Positions 1 through 10,195 of a stretch of 64,000 nt of DNA are shown here, in pieces. A model generated the notes under the pieces. That model was not told where the DNA came from. It did not search any database and worked only from the letters and a program-made list of their open reading frames with translations. The stretch's first letter is position 1; the number at the start of each line of letters is the position of its first letter. The stretch covers positions 106,356 to 170,355 of the forward strand of contig UESW01001791.1 of NCBI GenBank assembly GCA_900491605.1. Direction: 5' to 3'. This stretch comes from Calamus simplicifolius. Taxonomy: Eukaryota; Streptophyta; Magnoliopsida; Arecales; Arecaceae. Both the position numbers and the translations under genes were made by a program.

Positions 1-124
1 TTTGGGACTCAGGGAAATGCACAAAAAATTTCAGACTGAAATGTGTTTCCGTGGGGGGAGGGTTGGGGTGAGTCTGCTGAAATTTAAGTGCCCCAAAGGA
101 TGTGCCCTCGGTTTGGTACTGTGA

Positions 125-427
125 GAAAATCGCCACTTGGATTGGCAATTTCAGGGCTGAAATCGCCACTCCAAGTGGCGATTTCTTCCTCCAAGAAGAT
201 GAAATCGCCAAATGAAGTGGCGATTCTTTACTGAAATCGCTACTTCGTTTGGCGATTTCTCAATTTAGGCAGCTAGGTGGCAGAGGCGTTTGAAATCGCC
301 ACTTGAAATGGCGATTTCAAAGCCATCTGAAATCGCCATTTGGAGTGGCGATTTCAAGGCCATCTGAAATCGCCATTTGGAGTGGCGATTTCAGGGTTGA
401 AAATCGCCACTCCAAGTGGCAATTTTC
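125..427. repeat. Array of eight short hairpins (AAATCGCCA...TGGCGATTT)
   Basis: Eight imperfect palindromes of 25-29 bases lie at about 125-152, 159-185, 201-225, 233-259, 292-318, 329-355, 366-392 and 399-427. Each has a GAAATCGCC-type left arm and a GGCGATTTC-type right arm around a variable centre of a few bases. The spacers differ in length and sequence, so this is not a simple tandem repeat. The array lies beyond the 3' end of the minus-strand PMD pseudogene. Similar hairpins occur upstream of that gene at 4026-4087. Function is unknown; a transcript through it could fold into a row of stem-loops. Confidence 0.85.
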
Positions 428-594
428 TCACAGTCCCTGAAACCGTGAGCTGATCATTCAGACAGCAAAATAACAACAAACTAATACACATCCAAACTAT
501 AATCAATTCCAATAGGGGAAAGGGAATTTTGAATTAGAGCGAATTAAAAGAAACCAACTGACTTACATTATGCTGAAAATGGAAAAAAACAAAC

Positions 595-760
595 AAGTCG
601 ACCGAAACTCGACCGAAACTCAACCGAAACTCAAGCGAAACGAAACTCGACCGAAACTTGATCGAAACTCGACTGAAACTCGATCGATACTCGATTGAAA
701 CTCGATCGAAAGTTGAATGAAACTCCACCGAAACTCGTTCAAAAGTCGACCCAAACTCGA
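595..760. repeat. Degenerate 10-12 bp minisatellite (CGAAACTCGAC type)
   Basis: About fourteen imperfect copies of a unit close to CGAAACTCGAC run head to tail. They produce a spurious open frame on the minus strand rich in Ser, Phe, Arg and Val, which is not a gene. Confidence 0.85.
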
Positions 761-892
761 CCTAAAGTAAATGCCGTTCATGACAAAAAGATAATACATT
801 TAAACAACACATCTTATAAAATTAAAATTTCCAGATACGTTTCAAAATAGAATTTTTACATCAGTTAGTTAAAGTACAAAAATCTATTAAAC

Positions 893-3160
893 CTAGGTTT
901 CACATCCTCGTCGAGGAGGTCGGCGAATGCGTCCAGTCCGTCGCCTATATGTCACCAATGGTATGTGATCCTCATCAATCACCTGAGATACCCCCTCCTG
1001 CATCGGTATCAAGGTAGGATGGAAAACATCATGCATAGCGCATCCAAGTGTGACTGGAGACATCAGCATCCTCACAGATCTCGGCAATGTCCGCATCAAC
1101 AATGTCATCAATGCGACAGGCAGACGTACCCTCCCCGGCGTCCCTCCTCTGCGAATACTCGTGTGGTAATGGGGAACGCATGCAAGAAGGCGATGAGGTA
1201 TAGTGAAATGTCTCCATCATCTGATCAACATCGGCTCGTGTGGACTCCGGGACCTCCGAGTACAGTGTTGAAGTAGCTGTGCTCCGAACATGCCGATGCC
1301 CGACCACTGACAATGTACCATGAGCCATTGCCGTCGCGCTTCTCAAAATCTTTAGCCGCTCATCGTCCACTGGGGCGGCTACAGCCCGCTCGAGCTCAAC
1401 AGTCAGTTGTTGAAACCTCTCATGCTGCATATAATATGACAACAAAAATTATATGAAGCTTATGAAGTTGAAAGAAAAAGAGACCCAAACAAATTTATAA
1501 AATAGTACCAGAAACTCAAATGAAGTGCCTTCCCCTTTGTAGCCCCTTGTACTGTACTCAGAACGGCCTACACATATTCGAGTGATGCTCCTAAACCAAG
1601 CCATATAATCGGGTGTGCATGGGAGTCCTGCTACTATAGGCTCTCCCATAATCAGATGCTGACGCCGTGCATTCCATGTTTCAATATAAATTCCGTGCAC
1701 GGCGTCCCATGCTACATTTGACCTCCCTCGTCTATCAATCTGATGAAGATGCAGCGAAGTATCGCATGGACATGGAATCAACTGCCGACATCCAAATTGA
1801 CGAAGCACCCGGTCCGGCAAATGCCACTCAACTACATCAAAATATATCAGCGGGATCCGTGCCATCCAAATATCCGAACTTACCAGCAGCTTGGAGGTAA
1901 AATAGAGATAACTGCTGCCGAGTAAGGACACCATAAGAACTGCATAGAAAATATATAATTAAACCTTAACAAACATAATGAATCGATCTAATTGAATTCC
2001 ATATTGCAAAATGACATACCCGTTGCTCACTATCATCCAACACATCCAACTGGTCGCTATAAGCACGTAGTGTATGCATTGGAATATTTTTCATGTTATA
2101 TCTAACGTGCCATCTAAACCCCCACGGTGCACCTAAGTGCCAATCATCATCAGCATCCGAAGGTCTTGCCTCCGGAATCTTGAGTCTCGTGGGATGGAAA
2201 ATAGAAAATCGTTCCCATGCCCAAATCTGCATGTTTGGATAATTCAAATTGTTAATAACAATAAAAATTACCTCGATCTCAAACATTAGAATAAAGTGTT
2301 TACCTGTAGCAATGGAAGATATCCTCTGATATCAGACTGAGTAGGGCTCGTAGCTCGACACAGTGCTCTATATAAACCAGTCAGCGTTGCCGAACCCCAG
2401 CTAAGAGCGGCAAATGCCTCCAAGTCTTCCAGAAATGGCACATACATCAACTTAATTAAATTACCAGAGGTATCTGGAAGAATAACTCCACCAATGATTC
2501 GAAGAAGTTGTCCCCTCACGAACTGCTGGATAACCTCATCATCCACATCTTCGTCCAAGTGAAGGTCGCGATAGAATTGATCGAAGAATGCCAATCGAAA
2601 ACGACCTTTTGGAAATGCTTCGACAGGAGGCTCGACACCAAATAGCCTCCCAAATATAGCCTGCCACTCCGGAATAGTATGGCGCGGATCTAACCCAGTA
2701 ACAGCAGAACCATCAATCCGAAGGCTACTCAAATACTTACATCCTGTAGTGTAATGGTCGCCTCACCAAAAGGTAGATGGAATGTGTGGGTCTCTTGACG
2801 CCATCTCTCTACTAGTGCAGAAATAAGGCCAACATCCAGTCGAATCTGGCCAATCCTATATATGCCAAACATGCCGACATGATCTAAATAATACTGTACT
2901 CGTGGTGCGACATTCCCGGTGTCTCTCTCCATATACGTGCGTCATGACGACGACATCTAAGAACCGGTAACTCCTGACAAAAAATAAATTAAATGATACA
3001 TCCGCATTAACGTAAACAAATGTAAATTATTTAAGGACTGTCGATCAATAATATATACCTCGCCCTGAAATATATTGGTTGATCTATGCATCTCTTGCAA
3101 AGTAAGAACAGTAGGATCACGAGGCCCTGAATCTAAGACATTATGAGCCATGTCTGACAT
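893..3160 (-). pseudogene. Plant mobile domain (MAIN-LIKE / PP7-long-form type) gene, frameshifted
   Basis: Translation gives successive blocks of the plant mobile domain (PMD). The start is near 3160 or 3151 with MAHNVLDSGPRDP, then a block with RWRQETHTFHLPFGEATITLQDV (about 2929-2735). Next come LRIDGSAVTGLDPRHTIPEW (2720s), IWAWERF (about 2235), YFDVVEWHLPDRV (about 1850) and a C-terminal part to 1029 or 893. Probable GT-AG introns separate them: donor near 3060 and acceptor near 2973, donor near 2305 and acceptor near 2233, and so on. At least three frame breaks lie inside exons: an extra GA in an AGAGAGA run near 2927, one base lost near 2731, and one near 1882. PMD proteins occur both as host silencing factors (MAIN family) and inside plant transposons. 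Here the breaks and repeat surroundings favour a decayed transposon-borne copy. Exon ends are my inference. Confidence 0.75.
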
Positions 3161-4215
3161 AACAAGGTAAAAGAACTATTAGCTGAGGGTATATCTCATT
3201 GCATCAATGTGTTTATAAAACACTTCTACATTAATACCCTTGTGCACCCCTATAAATGTAATTTAATTAGCAGAAGGCAAACAACTTAACATCTATAATC
3301 TAAATATCATAATTAGATACTATAGTACAAGCAATATAAATATAATCTAATTTCTTGTAAGACCAACAAATGATTAAACTTAGAATCTCCTTATCAAACT
3401 TTAAAACAGATATGAAAGAAAGATTAATGCTATGTGAAAATATTAATAAGCCCATGCAATATGTTGATTTGAAAGACATGGGGCGTTGACCTGCGTACAA
3501 TCGCAGGCAGATGAGTCAAACATTTCAGACCCAAAAAAACGTGGCCCCACTCGTCCTCATCGAGCGACGGACGATTCAACCATCACATCCAAATGAGGGT
3601 CGTCAGGCACATCCTTTGAGCCGTCGCGATGTTTTTCTAGACAACAAAACCGTAAACTTAACGGCTTGTGTGCATCCTTTGGAAATACCAAACTCCCACC
3701 AGCGGAAAGATCCCATCCACGCTACTTTTTTACTCCCACTCGCCTTCCAAACCTACTAATCCTCCTCTCTGCTCCTCCTTTAAGTTCTTAAAACACTAAG
3801 ATGACTAAATCGGTTGTAAAAGTACTTGTAATCACGTTAGAAAATCTCAAGGAAAAACAGAACTTACTTGTAATGTACCGGGAGGCGATGGCAGCGAGAG
3901 AGAAGAGGAGGAAGAAGGGGGATGGCAGCTCCGCTTGCCGCCGACCAGGACGATCGATTGGAATGCCGGGAAAAACGGGTTTGAAGCTGTCACCGACCGA
4001 GCTCTTCTGGGTAAATAAGGAGCTGAGAAAAACGCCACATGGTGTGGTGATTTCTCAGCTGAAATTGCCACACCATGTGGCGATTTCATGGCTTTCCATG
4101 TCAGCTCCATGGCTGACTTGGCTGAGCTCCAGGAGATGAAATGGCACCGGAAAAACGCCATTTCAAATAACGTTTTCCCCTTTAACACCTTCCCTGCAAT
4201 ATCTTTGAAACCCAC
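3161..4215. other. Upstream region of the PMD pseudogene
   Basis: This is probably the promoter and 5' flank of the minus-strand PMD copy. Two open frames here (3511-3759 plus, 3847-4215 minus) have no recognisable domain; the second runs through the hairpins. No gene is supported. Confidence 0.4.
4026..4087. repeat. Two PMD-associated hairpins, also pairing with each other
   Basis: Palindromes at about 4026-4054 and 4061-4087 use the same GAAA(A/T)CGCCA / TGGCGATTTC style arms as the array at 125-427, with an ACATGGTGT-type centre. The two units are also inverse copies of each other, so about 60 bases can form one longer stem. They lie on the opposite side of the PMD gene from the main array. 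Confidence 0.75.
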
Positions 4216-5898
4216 CCCTTAACTATCAAACCGGTGCAAAAATGCACCAGTTATAAAAACGACTCATCCTATGTGTCTGTTTGTTTGGTACTGGGATTGA
4301 CACTTCGGTCGGCGATACGGTATAGCTGTTCCAAGCCCTTATCTTGAACCTCTTAAGCCCTATTTATTTCCTGCAGTTTACTTTGGTTTTCTAGTGTTTT
4401 TGTTTGAGAAATAGGGTGAGTTATTAAGTGATCAATTCAATAAAATTAGTCTAAAAGCTTTGGGGATTTCTGATCCTTCAAAGTGATCGAGTATCTCCTC
4501 TTTTTTTTAGTTTTGTTTTTATTTTCTTTTGCTTCAAAAACAATCTGCAGGTATTAGATTCCGATCAACTTGGTACTACAGCGATGATTCGGTGCTTATC
4601 TCAAGTTCTACTCCTGTTATTTATCTCAACAAAATCTTCATGACTGGTTGGAGGCATGATTAAATTCAATTGATCAGCTAACTGTGGAGATGGAAGAGTG
4701 GCTTGTAAATTCTCTTTCAACAGCTACATTACTCTGCATGACTGGTTTCTGGTATCAGGTAAATATTAGAGATGATAAAGACGAATAATTCAATCACAGT
4801 AGATACGATAAAAAAATAATATAGAACAAATTAAGCCGTGCTAACTCCTAAGTGCCAATCATTAATGATCAGATATCTAAAAAAAATTGTGACCGTGGAA
4901 GATTTGACCACCATGCAAGGTGAGGAAACGTGAAGATGGGATGGTGAAAGATTCAACGGTTGGAAAAGTGATTGATATCATTGAAAATTTAATTATTAAA
5001 AAGATATAGAGCGTATTCAGGTCATAATTATGATTGAATTTTAACAATTGGGGAATCTCTTTCTTGTTGATTAGATGGATCCAACGAGACGATTCCCATG
5101 TTTAAATTATTTTGGAGTTGCAGCGGCAAAATCACGGTGAGCCGCTTCAAGTATCCATCAACTCCTCTTTTTTTTTTTTTTTTATTGTATAGCATGACAA
5201 TGATGGATAGAGTATCCATAATGTTACGTGATCAAGGAAATTATTTTTACATTTCAATTTTAAGAACAAGGTTGATTTGAAGGACTATAAAATGATATGA
5301 TTTTAAGTTAAAAAAAAAATCTTCCATCAACAACCGACTTTTATTTATTTTCTACAGCTTAATTTACTTTTTCTAATATTTTTAGGATTAAGACTTCCCT
5401 TGTTAGCCAATTAGCCTAAAAAATAAGTAAGCCTTATAGGCTAGGATTCAAGATATCGATTTAATAAATTAGTCTTTGGAGGCTCTGATCTCCTCAAAGT
5501 TACCGAATATCTTCTCTCCTTTTCTTGCTTGAAATATCATCAATACGAATTGGATCCAGTGTTCCTGGCCAACCAAGCTAACTCATCCAGCATTCAAACT
5601 CCCTCCCCCAGCTGACTAGAAGTATTTACTGTGGATAATTTTGGCTGATGTGTGTCAGCCAACCTCTGGAGCCAGACGTCAGCTTGATAACATCGATGTA
5701 ATGAACAAAGCTGTATGATCTTTTGTCTTGAAACAAACGTGTAATCATCTTGCAAGGACGGGTACAAAAATATATTTTAAAACAAATGTGTAATCATCTT
5801 GCAAGGACGGGTACAAAATATATTTTAGCAAGGATTGAATAAGTAATCACCGGGGAATTCAAGGGGATTTCAATTACGGAACCATGCATTGGACCTTG
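4216..5898. other. Intergenic AT-rich DNA with a 49 bp tandem duplication
   Basis: No gene is seen. A 49 base unit beginning AAACAAACGTGTAATC is present twice head to tail (5731-5779 and 5780-5828) with few differences. Poly-T runs lie near 4500 and 5168-5183. Confidence 0.7.
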
Positions 5899-6245
5899 GG
5901 TTATAGCTGGAGTAGATGCCGTTGTGGCAGGGGATTTCAATTGCACGCTCGTTGTGAAGGTAAAACATGGGATTCCAGAAGCAACGAGTGTTGGAGTTCC
6001 TCAAGCACCATGGCCTCGAGACTTGGTGCTCGCCAGACTCCAGTACGCTTCCTTGCCTAGCATCCGATCGCTGCCCTGTCTTGATTTATATCGAAACAAT
6101 TCCTCTATTCCATTCTGATTTGAGAAATTCTGGAGCTCTGGCCTTGGGTGTTGGAATGTTGTCCGAAGTGCATGGCGAGTGCCCGTGAGAGGCAATACCA
6201 TGACACGCTAGAACAAGAAGGAAACTAGAGTTGACAAATTAAAGG
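5899..6245 (+). pseudogene. LINE (L1-type) ORF2 fragment, endonuclease end and linker
   Basis: Frames on the plus strand give VVAGDFNCT (about 5920), a typical L1 endonuclease GDFN motif, then SDRCPVLI-like text (about 6068). About 6143-6210 reads GCWNVVRSAWRVPVRGNTM, matching the conserved linker after the endonuclease in plant L1 elements. The reading frame shifts several times and ends in stops. No reverse transcriptase follows. It is a 5'- and 3'-truncated remnant. Domain identity rests on motif recognition, not on alignment. Confidence 0.65.
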
Positions 6246-7082
6246 ATGCTGCCAAGGATCTAGGAACACACTGTCGAACACCTGAGGTGGCCTAATTAAT
6301 GACCAGGAGCTAGCTCACTTAAGGAACCTCCCTGTTAATTTGTTTGGAACTCTCAATTCGCTTTGGAAGTTTTCCAACAGTGGCTGAAATAAACTACACA
6401 TCTAAGCAATCCAACACTTTGCAACTATAATTGCAGGATGCTGCCAAGGCGGAATTCTTTGGAACATTCAAACTACTTCAGAGGGATCTTCACCAAACTT
6501 AGATGCAAAAGGATTGACTTCTTTTCAGGTTAGCTGAAAGGGCCAGTTTTTCAATAAAGTTTTAAGTGATTCAGCCATGAGACAGCAAAGCAGGTACTTC
6601 TGAATCCTTAAATCTAATTTAGCAAGGGCTAGATACTTTAAACATGGGTCAATCTAGCCACTCGAATATCGAAATTTTAGGAAGCTATAATTCTTAATTT
6701 AGAAAGAATTTGACAGTGCGACTATGTGCAAAATTGATGCAGGAGTCAATATTTGGATTGGACTTTATAAGCATAAAAGAGAAAGAGGATGATTCCAGAT
6801 GTGTTATTATATATTAAGTAATTGAAGAGAGGGATCTTGTGTTCAGTTCTTGGAATCTTTAGAAATGATGGCTAGCTATTCATCATAAAGTAAGCACCAA
6901 ATTCTTTTGTTGCATAAAGAGTTTCTTCAACCAAACTCTTCTAACATTAAAGAAGCAAATTAAAAGCTAGAAAACAAGACGCATCCGAAGAGAATCCAGC
7001 TAGCTGTAAGTTTATAAGAAGCAAATGACCAGAACACAATGAAGAAAGGAGAAAAAATCAATCTTTTTCCACAGGATAAACT
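6246..7082. other. Region after the LINE fragment, no gene seen
   Basis: The 14-mer GGATGCTGCCAAGG occurs at 6244-6257 and again at 6436-6449, enclosing 178 bases that may be a small insertion with a target-site copy. The rest holds no supported coding frame; it includes the 3' flank of the minus-strand ginkbilobin-like gene. Confidence 0.5.
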
Positions 7083-7487
7083 CTAGTTAACAAAAGGATA
7101 TTGCTCATATCGAGTGGTGCAATCGACAAGCACTGCTCTCGCACCAATTGCCTTGCCACAGGAGCTGTTCATGGCCCCCTCGGCTGACCGGAGACACAGA
7201 GAACAATCCCCGCCGGTGAGGTTGGCCGTGCAAGCGGCATGACCGTAGGCGAAGGCATTGGGGTAGGGGGAGATGTTATAGAAGTCATGACCTTTGCGAG
7301 AGGGCGTTGCTGCGAGAAGCTCTGATAGGATATAGGCTAGACTGATGGCAAAAGGATCGCCAGCCGTGTACGCGTCGCCGTTGCACAGAACCGAAGTAAT
7401 GTTGGTGTTCGGCACGCCGCTGGCCGTGATGCTCCACAATATTAGCAGTGCTGAGACGATGAATGGTGGTTTGGAGAGGAAAGCCAT
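7083..7487 (-). CDS. Ginkbilobin-like (DUF26/Gnk2) secreted protein, probably antifungal
   Basis: The start at 7487 (MAFLSKPPF) gives 134 residues; an in-frame ATG-less extension upstream lacks support. Residues 1-24 form a signal peptide with hydrophobic core IVSALLILWSITA, so the product is secreted. The mature part of about 110 residues matches a single DUF26 domain. Six cysteines lie at 35, 86, 95, 98, 110 and 123, and C86-X8-C95-X2-C98 is the family signature. The three residues that bind mannose in Gnk2 seem kept: Asn36 after the first Cys, Arg117 in IGARAVLVDC, and Glu128 in YEQ. Four N-glycosylation sequons are present. There is no kinase or membrane domain, so this is the stand-alone Gnk2 form and not a cysteine-rich receptor kinase. 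It is intronless and intact. The antifungal role is inferred from the family. Confidence 0.88.
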   Translation of the reverse strand: MAFLSKPPFIVSALLILWSITASGVPNTNITSVLCNGDAYTAGDPFAISLAYILSELLAATPSRKGHDFYNISPYPNAFAYGHAACTANLTGGDCSLCLRSAEGAMNSSCGKAIGARAVLVDCTTRYEQYPFVN

Positions 7488-7739
7488 CTTCTTTGTTTGT
7501 TGAATGGTTTTTTGGTCTGAGAGCAAATGGCTTTGGATTCGAAGATGGTGGGTAGTGTATTTGTCCGTGTGGAGCCATCCGGCTGCGTCCTACTTTTGTC
7601 TCCTTTTGTTTGTCCGGCGTCCTTTGGACGCCACTCCTTGGCCACCTGCAAGGCAATGGCCATCAATGACCAACTCTGCCGACTCCTTGAGTGCCGGGTT
7701 TCTTGTTGGATTATTTACAGCTTGAAATCATCTAGATGA

Positions 7740-9199
7740 TTTTGAAATCATCAATGGAACGGACAATTTCCGTTGAAAATTTAAATCTCGTTGAAATTTT
7801 TCTGGTGAAGAGATGATATCAGGTCTCAAAAGAGTGTGGGGTTAGGCAGCAGCAACATTTGACGAGTCATGCGGATTAGATTAGATTCCTGAATGTAGAG
7901 GCCAGCAGGCCTGAAAGCAAGTGCGATTCTGAGAAATATTTTTTTTTGGCATTATTCTGATAAATATTTTTATTCAGATATTATTAAAAAATGACCCACC
8001 ACTTAATATGTGTGTATGTATGATCAAATTTATATTTGCATGCAAAAAGTTATTCGATTTAGGGCTACCCCTATGTATCAATCAAAAAATTGAACAGTCC
8101 CAATAATATAAAATAATATATACATTTTTTGAACTATGAAGGCATAAATTAAAAATCTTCAATTCTTATGCTTTTTTATATATAAGTATTTTATAGATAA
8201 TAAATCGTAGTTAATGATTTTAATTATTGATATAAGAATTCTATTATTGAAATCTAATCTCAATGTTTTTTAGAGAGATTTTTTTTTTTTGTTTTGAATG
8301 TAGACAAGATATGCATTCCTTATGTATCCTTTGTCTTAAAACTATCGGAAGGATGAATTATGGTGCAAAGGAGATCCTTCAATGCCACCTACTTGCATCT
8401 ACATCCTCTATCAACCTCATTGGAAGATCAGTTTCTTGGGCAAGCCAAATTTAATGCTGGTATCATCTAAACTAAAATGTACTATTTTATGTACAAATGG
8501 GTCAAATTGACTCACAACTCGATCCTATTCAATTTGATTTGTATTTAGAGACTTATGAGTTGGATTGGATTTAAAAATTGAATCTAAGTCACCCGATCTA
8601 AATTTGAGGTTAGCTCTTGCTCTTGTATTTTTTTTTTTTGCCTCGATCCAATCCAAACTCGATTCATAAATCTTAATTACATAATTTTTTTTTTTACTTC
8701 TATTATCTTCATAAAATCATTAAATGAAACTACATCTCCTCCCATGCTTTTCCTTTAATTATATCTAAATATTTATATTTTATTATTTATTTGATGGGCT
8801 CTTAATTATAATATCTTTTAAGTCTGTTAATAAATATTTCAAATATCATAATCTATAAACTTAAGGATAACCATTTATTGAGATTGAATTAAGATTTTTT
8901 AAATAAAAATTAAGCTTAAGCTGATTTTCTTTAATTTCATTTAAATTTTCTAATAAATTTATATTGATTATCAATTATAATATTTGAGTAATAAAATAAT
9001 AGTTAGATCCTTAACTTAAATACAATATTTTGAGTCAGATCCAAAATTAAGATCTAAATACAAATTTGAATTCAATTGAGACCAAGTATTATTTAACTTA
9101 ACTCAATCCATTTGTAGCCTTAGATGCCATTAGAGTTACTATGATTTGGTGGATCCTACTCCTCGGTCCATGTAAATATATGTGAAGTAATGCGATCTT
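7740..9199. other. AT-rich intergenic DNA
   Basis: No gene, RNA gene or clear element is seen. Short poly-T runs occur near 8280, 8630 and 8687. The 63-codon frame at 8263-8454 has no recognisable feature. Confidence 0.6.
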
Positions 9200-10195
9200 A
9201 AAGATCAGTGGCGCCAAACACATGAGGCCACCTCTCATAACTCTCTAACTCCGTCCAGAATTGCTCAAAGTGAAATGGAGAAGGCCCACCCTCTCGCTAC
9301 ATAGCTAAAGAAGGAGAGGACAGTGATCAAAGCCTATGTCAAATGTTTGACAGTTGCTTCAGGAAATAAGGTAAGCCAAGATGCCAAAGCAAAAGCTCTA
9401 TTAAGCCTTTCCCAACCTCAGAGCACCACCATGTCTATTATTGCATCATATAAACTTTGACCCTGAAAATCCAAAATCAATCAAAGAAGTAATCTAAAGG
9501 AAGTGCGCCCTGTACTCCTCTCTCTCCGAATTAGAAGAGAAAGGACGACCACCTTTTTTTATTAGCAGGAGAAAGGATATAATTAAAGTCACCCACAACA
9601 AGCATAGGGAACTCAAAGGACAGAGCATGAGTCAACTCACATCAAATAATCCGTCTAGAAAATTCACAATTACTAGCATACAAGGCGGCCAGATAGGATC
9701 TACCGAGAAAGATCTGGTATAGAGAAAATATCAAAAAAAAAATTTTTGCTGCACTATCCTTCAGTGTAGTAAGTGCACATCGATCATGTGGATTAGCCGC
9801 CCTCGCATGCCGACACGCATGCAGTGGTCCAATGAGCCTTATCCGCACTGCATATACATTGGTATGCACAGCCGATCAATCCTTGTGATCAATGCGCACT
9901 TACTGCAGTGAGTCTTTCCAAACATCAAACATGCATTGAGCAAAGACATTTGTAAAATTAGCCCAAACAATCTCTTTCCTCCAAAAAGTAATAAAATCCC
10001 ATTCGATGGGCATCTGGAGTCAATAGCATAAGAATTCCAGGTTGGCCCCATCTTCTTTTGGCATTTGGCAATGCTTGAACCAGACAGTCTAGTTTCTAAC
10101 AGAACAAGAATATCTACCTTATAGCTTGTAGTTTGAAATGAGGCCTGGTTTACCAGTACCCTGACAAATCCCTATAATGATATTCATTGAATTAA
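9200..10195 (-). pseudogene. LINE (L1-type) endonuclease domain, decayed
   Basis: Reading the minus strand from about 10190 gives an L1 ORF2 N-terminus (MNIII..C.GTGKP), then DILVLLETRLSG (about 10120), where LLETRLSG is a catalytic-core motif, and MGPTWNSYAIDSR (10050-10010). After an inserted fold-back element come YASNCEFSRRII (about 9680), PMLVVGDFNYIL (about 9605), RALA-like and LFPEATVKHL (about 9360), and PFHFEQFWTELE (about 9270). TGA replaces the expected Trp after SRRII, and several frameshifts are present. The reverse transcriptase is absent. Identity is from motif order, which is convincing. Confidence 0.8.
9760..9912. mobile_element. Small fold-back (MITE-like) element inside the LINE
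   Basis: The arms at about 9762-9835 and 9838-9911 are imperfect inverted copies: CAGTGTAGTAAGTGCACAT on the left against CACTGCAGTAAGTGCGCAT read from the other end. About 150 bases can thus fold into one long hairpin. LINE endonuclease reading frames resume on either side, so it is an insertion. A related sequence lies at 60020-60120. Confidence 0.65.

Noticed and set aside
125..427. CRISPR array
   Set aside because: The repeated parts are palindromes with varied centres, spacers are short and irregular, and the context is a plant PMD gene.
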